Source of the DNA: an uncultured Eubacterium sp.
Lineage (GTDB): Bacteria > Bacillota > Clostridia > Lachnospirales > Lachnospiraceae
Direction: 5' to 3'
Assembly (NCBI GenBank): GCA_910586045.1
Contig: CAJUIH010000097.1
Span: 1 to 13,828, forward strand
Length of the DNA stretch: 13,828 nucleotides
Part shown: piece by piece, positions 13,683 through 13,828 of the stretch
Numbering within the stretch: the first letter of the stretch is position 1
How the letters are laid out: the number at the start of each line of letters is the position of its first letter
Program-made: the position numbers and the translations under genes
The notes under the pieces: generated by a model
Database searches by the model: none
Seen by the model: the letters and a program-made list of their open reading frames with translations, nothing else
What the model was told of the DNA's origin: nothing

Positions 13683-13711
13683 ATCTTACCACATTATTTT
13701 TTAAAATGCAA
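13683..13711 (-). promoter_or_regulatory. Promoter of tRNA-Leu
   Basis: Minus strand TTGCAT (13711-13706), 17-base spacer, TAAGAT (13688-13683) with TGG just before it. It lies about 42 bases before the 5' end of the tRNA. Confidence 0.65.
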
Positions 13712-13828
13712 CTGTTTTTTTTAATTTTTTCGTATGCGCTGCTGCCATTGGCAGCACTTCAGATCAGGTGTTGCATTTTTGCCCGCCGGACGCTGGAAGA
13801 GACGGTTTGCCCGGCTTGCTGGCGGCCC
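13712..13828. other. Right-edge sequence, possible end of an upstream gene
   Basis: A T-rich run is followed by a GCTGCC-ATT-GGCAGC hairpin (about 13741-13755) and G+C-rich DNA. On the minus strand three frames are open from the edge for 20 to 35 codons; one ends ...GGQKCNT at the TGA near 13768. It may be the C-terminus of a gene beyond the window, but no family can be named. Confidence 0.2.

Overview
The window looks like part of a Clostridia genome, most likely a Lachnospiraceae-type Firmicute. The grounds are strong GGAGG-type ribosome binding sites, TTG and GTG starts, an Fe-S type PurF, CUT1 sugar transporters without their own ATPase, and two small membrane proteins of a kind I associate with Clostridia (DUF6106-like). 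The taxon is inferred from these protein types, not from a search.

Layout, left to right. Positions 1-1310 (+ strand) form a decayed, visibly A+T-richer accessory patch. It holds the broken C-terminal end of a large protein (1-715, frameshift plus stop) and a nucleotidyltransferase/HEPN (MNT-HEPN) toxin-antitoxin pair collapsed into one fragment by deletion (880-1195). Everything from 1344 to 8228 is on the minus strand: a VOC/glyoxalase-like protein behind a two-helix membrane protein (1344-2255), a solitary ClpX-like unfoldase (2499-4040), and a compact purine operon read purC-purF-purB (8228 down to 4423).

Positions 8448-9374 (+) encode an AraC-family regulator, divergent from the pur operon and convergent with a CUT1 sugar ABC operon. 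That operon is read leftwards from 12676 to 9442: lipoprotein binding protein, MalF-like permease, MalG-like permease. It has no ATPase gene, so it probably shares a housekeeping MsmK-type ATPase. The AraC protein is its likely regulator, and the operon's upstream region carries repeated operator-like motifs. The right end has a second two-helix membrane protein, recognisably a paralogue of the one near 2 kb, transcribed behind a tRNA-Leu(CAA) gene and its terminator hairpin.

Most of the window is ordinary chromosomal content. The points most worth a second look are the ClpX-like protein, which keeps the ClpP-docking IGF loop but has lost the RKH substrate loop and carries an extra charged N-terminus; the two paralogous membrane proteins, each behind an unusual structured leader; the repeat array in front of the sugar operon; and the eroded MNT-HEPN remnant. 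I found no convincing new multi-gene system.
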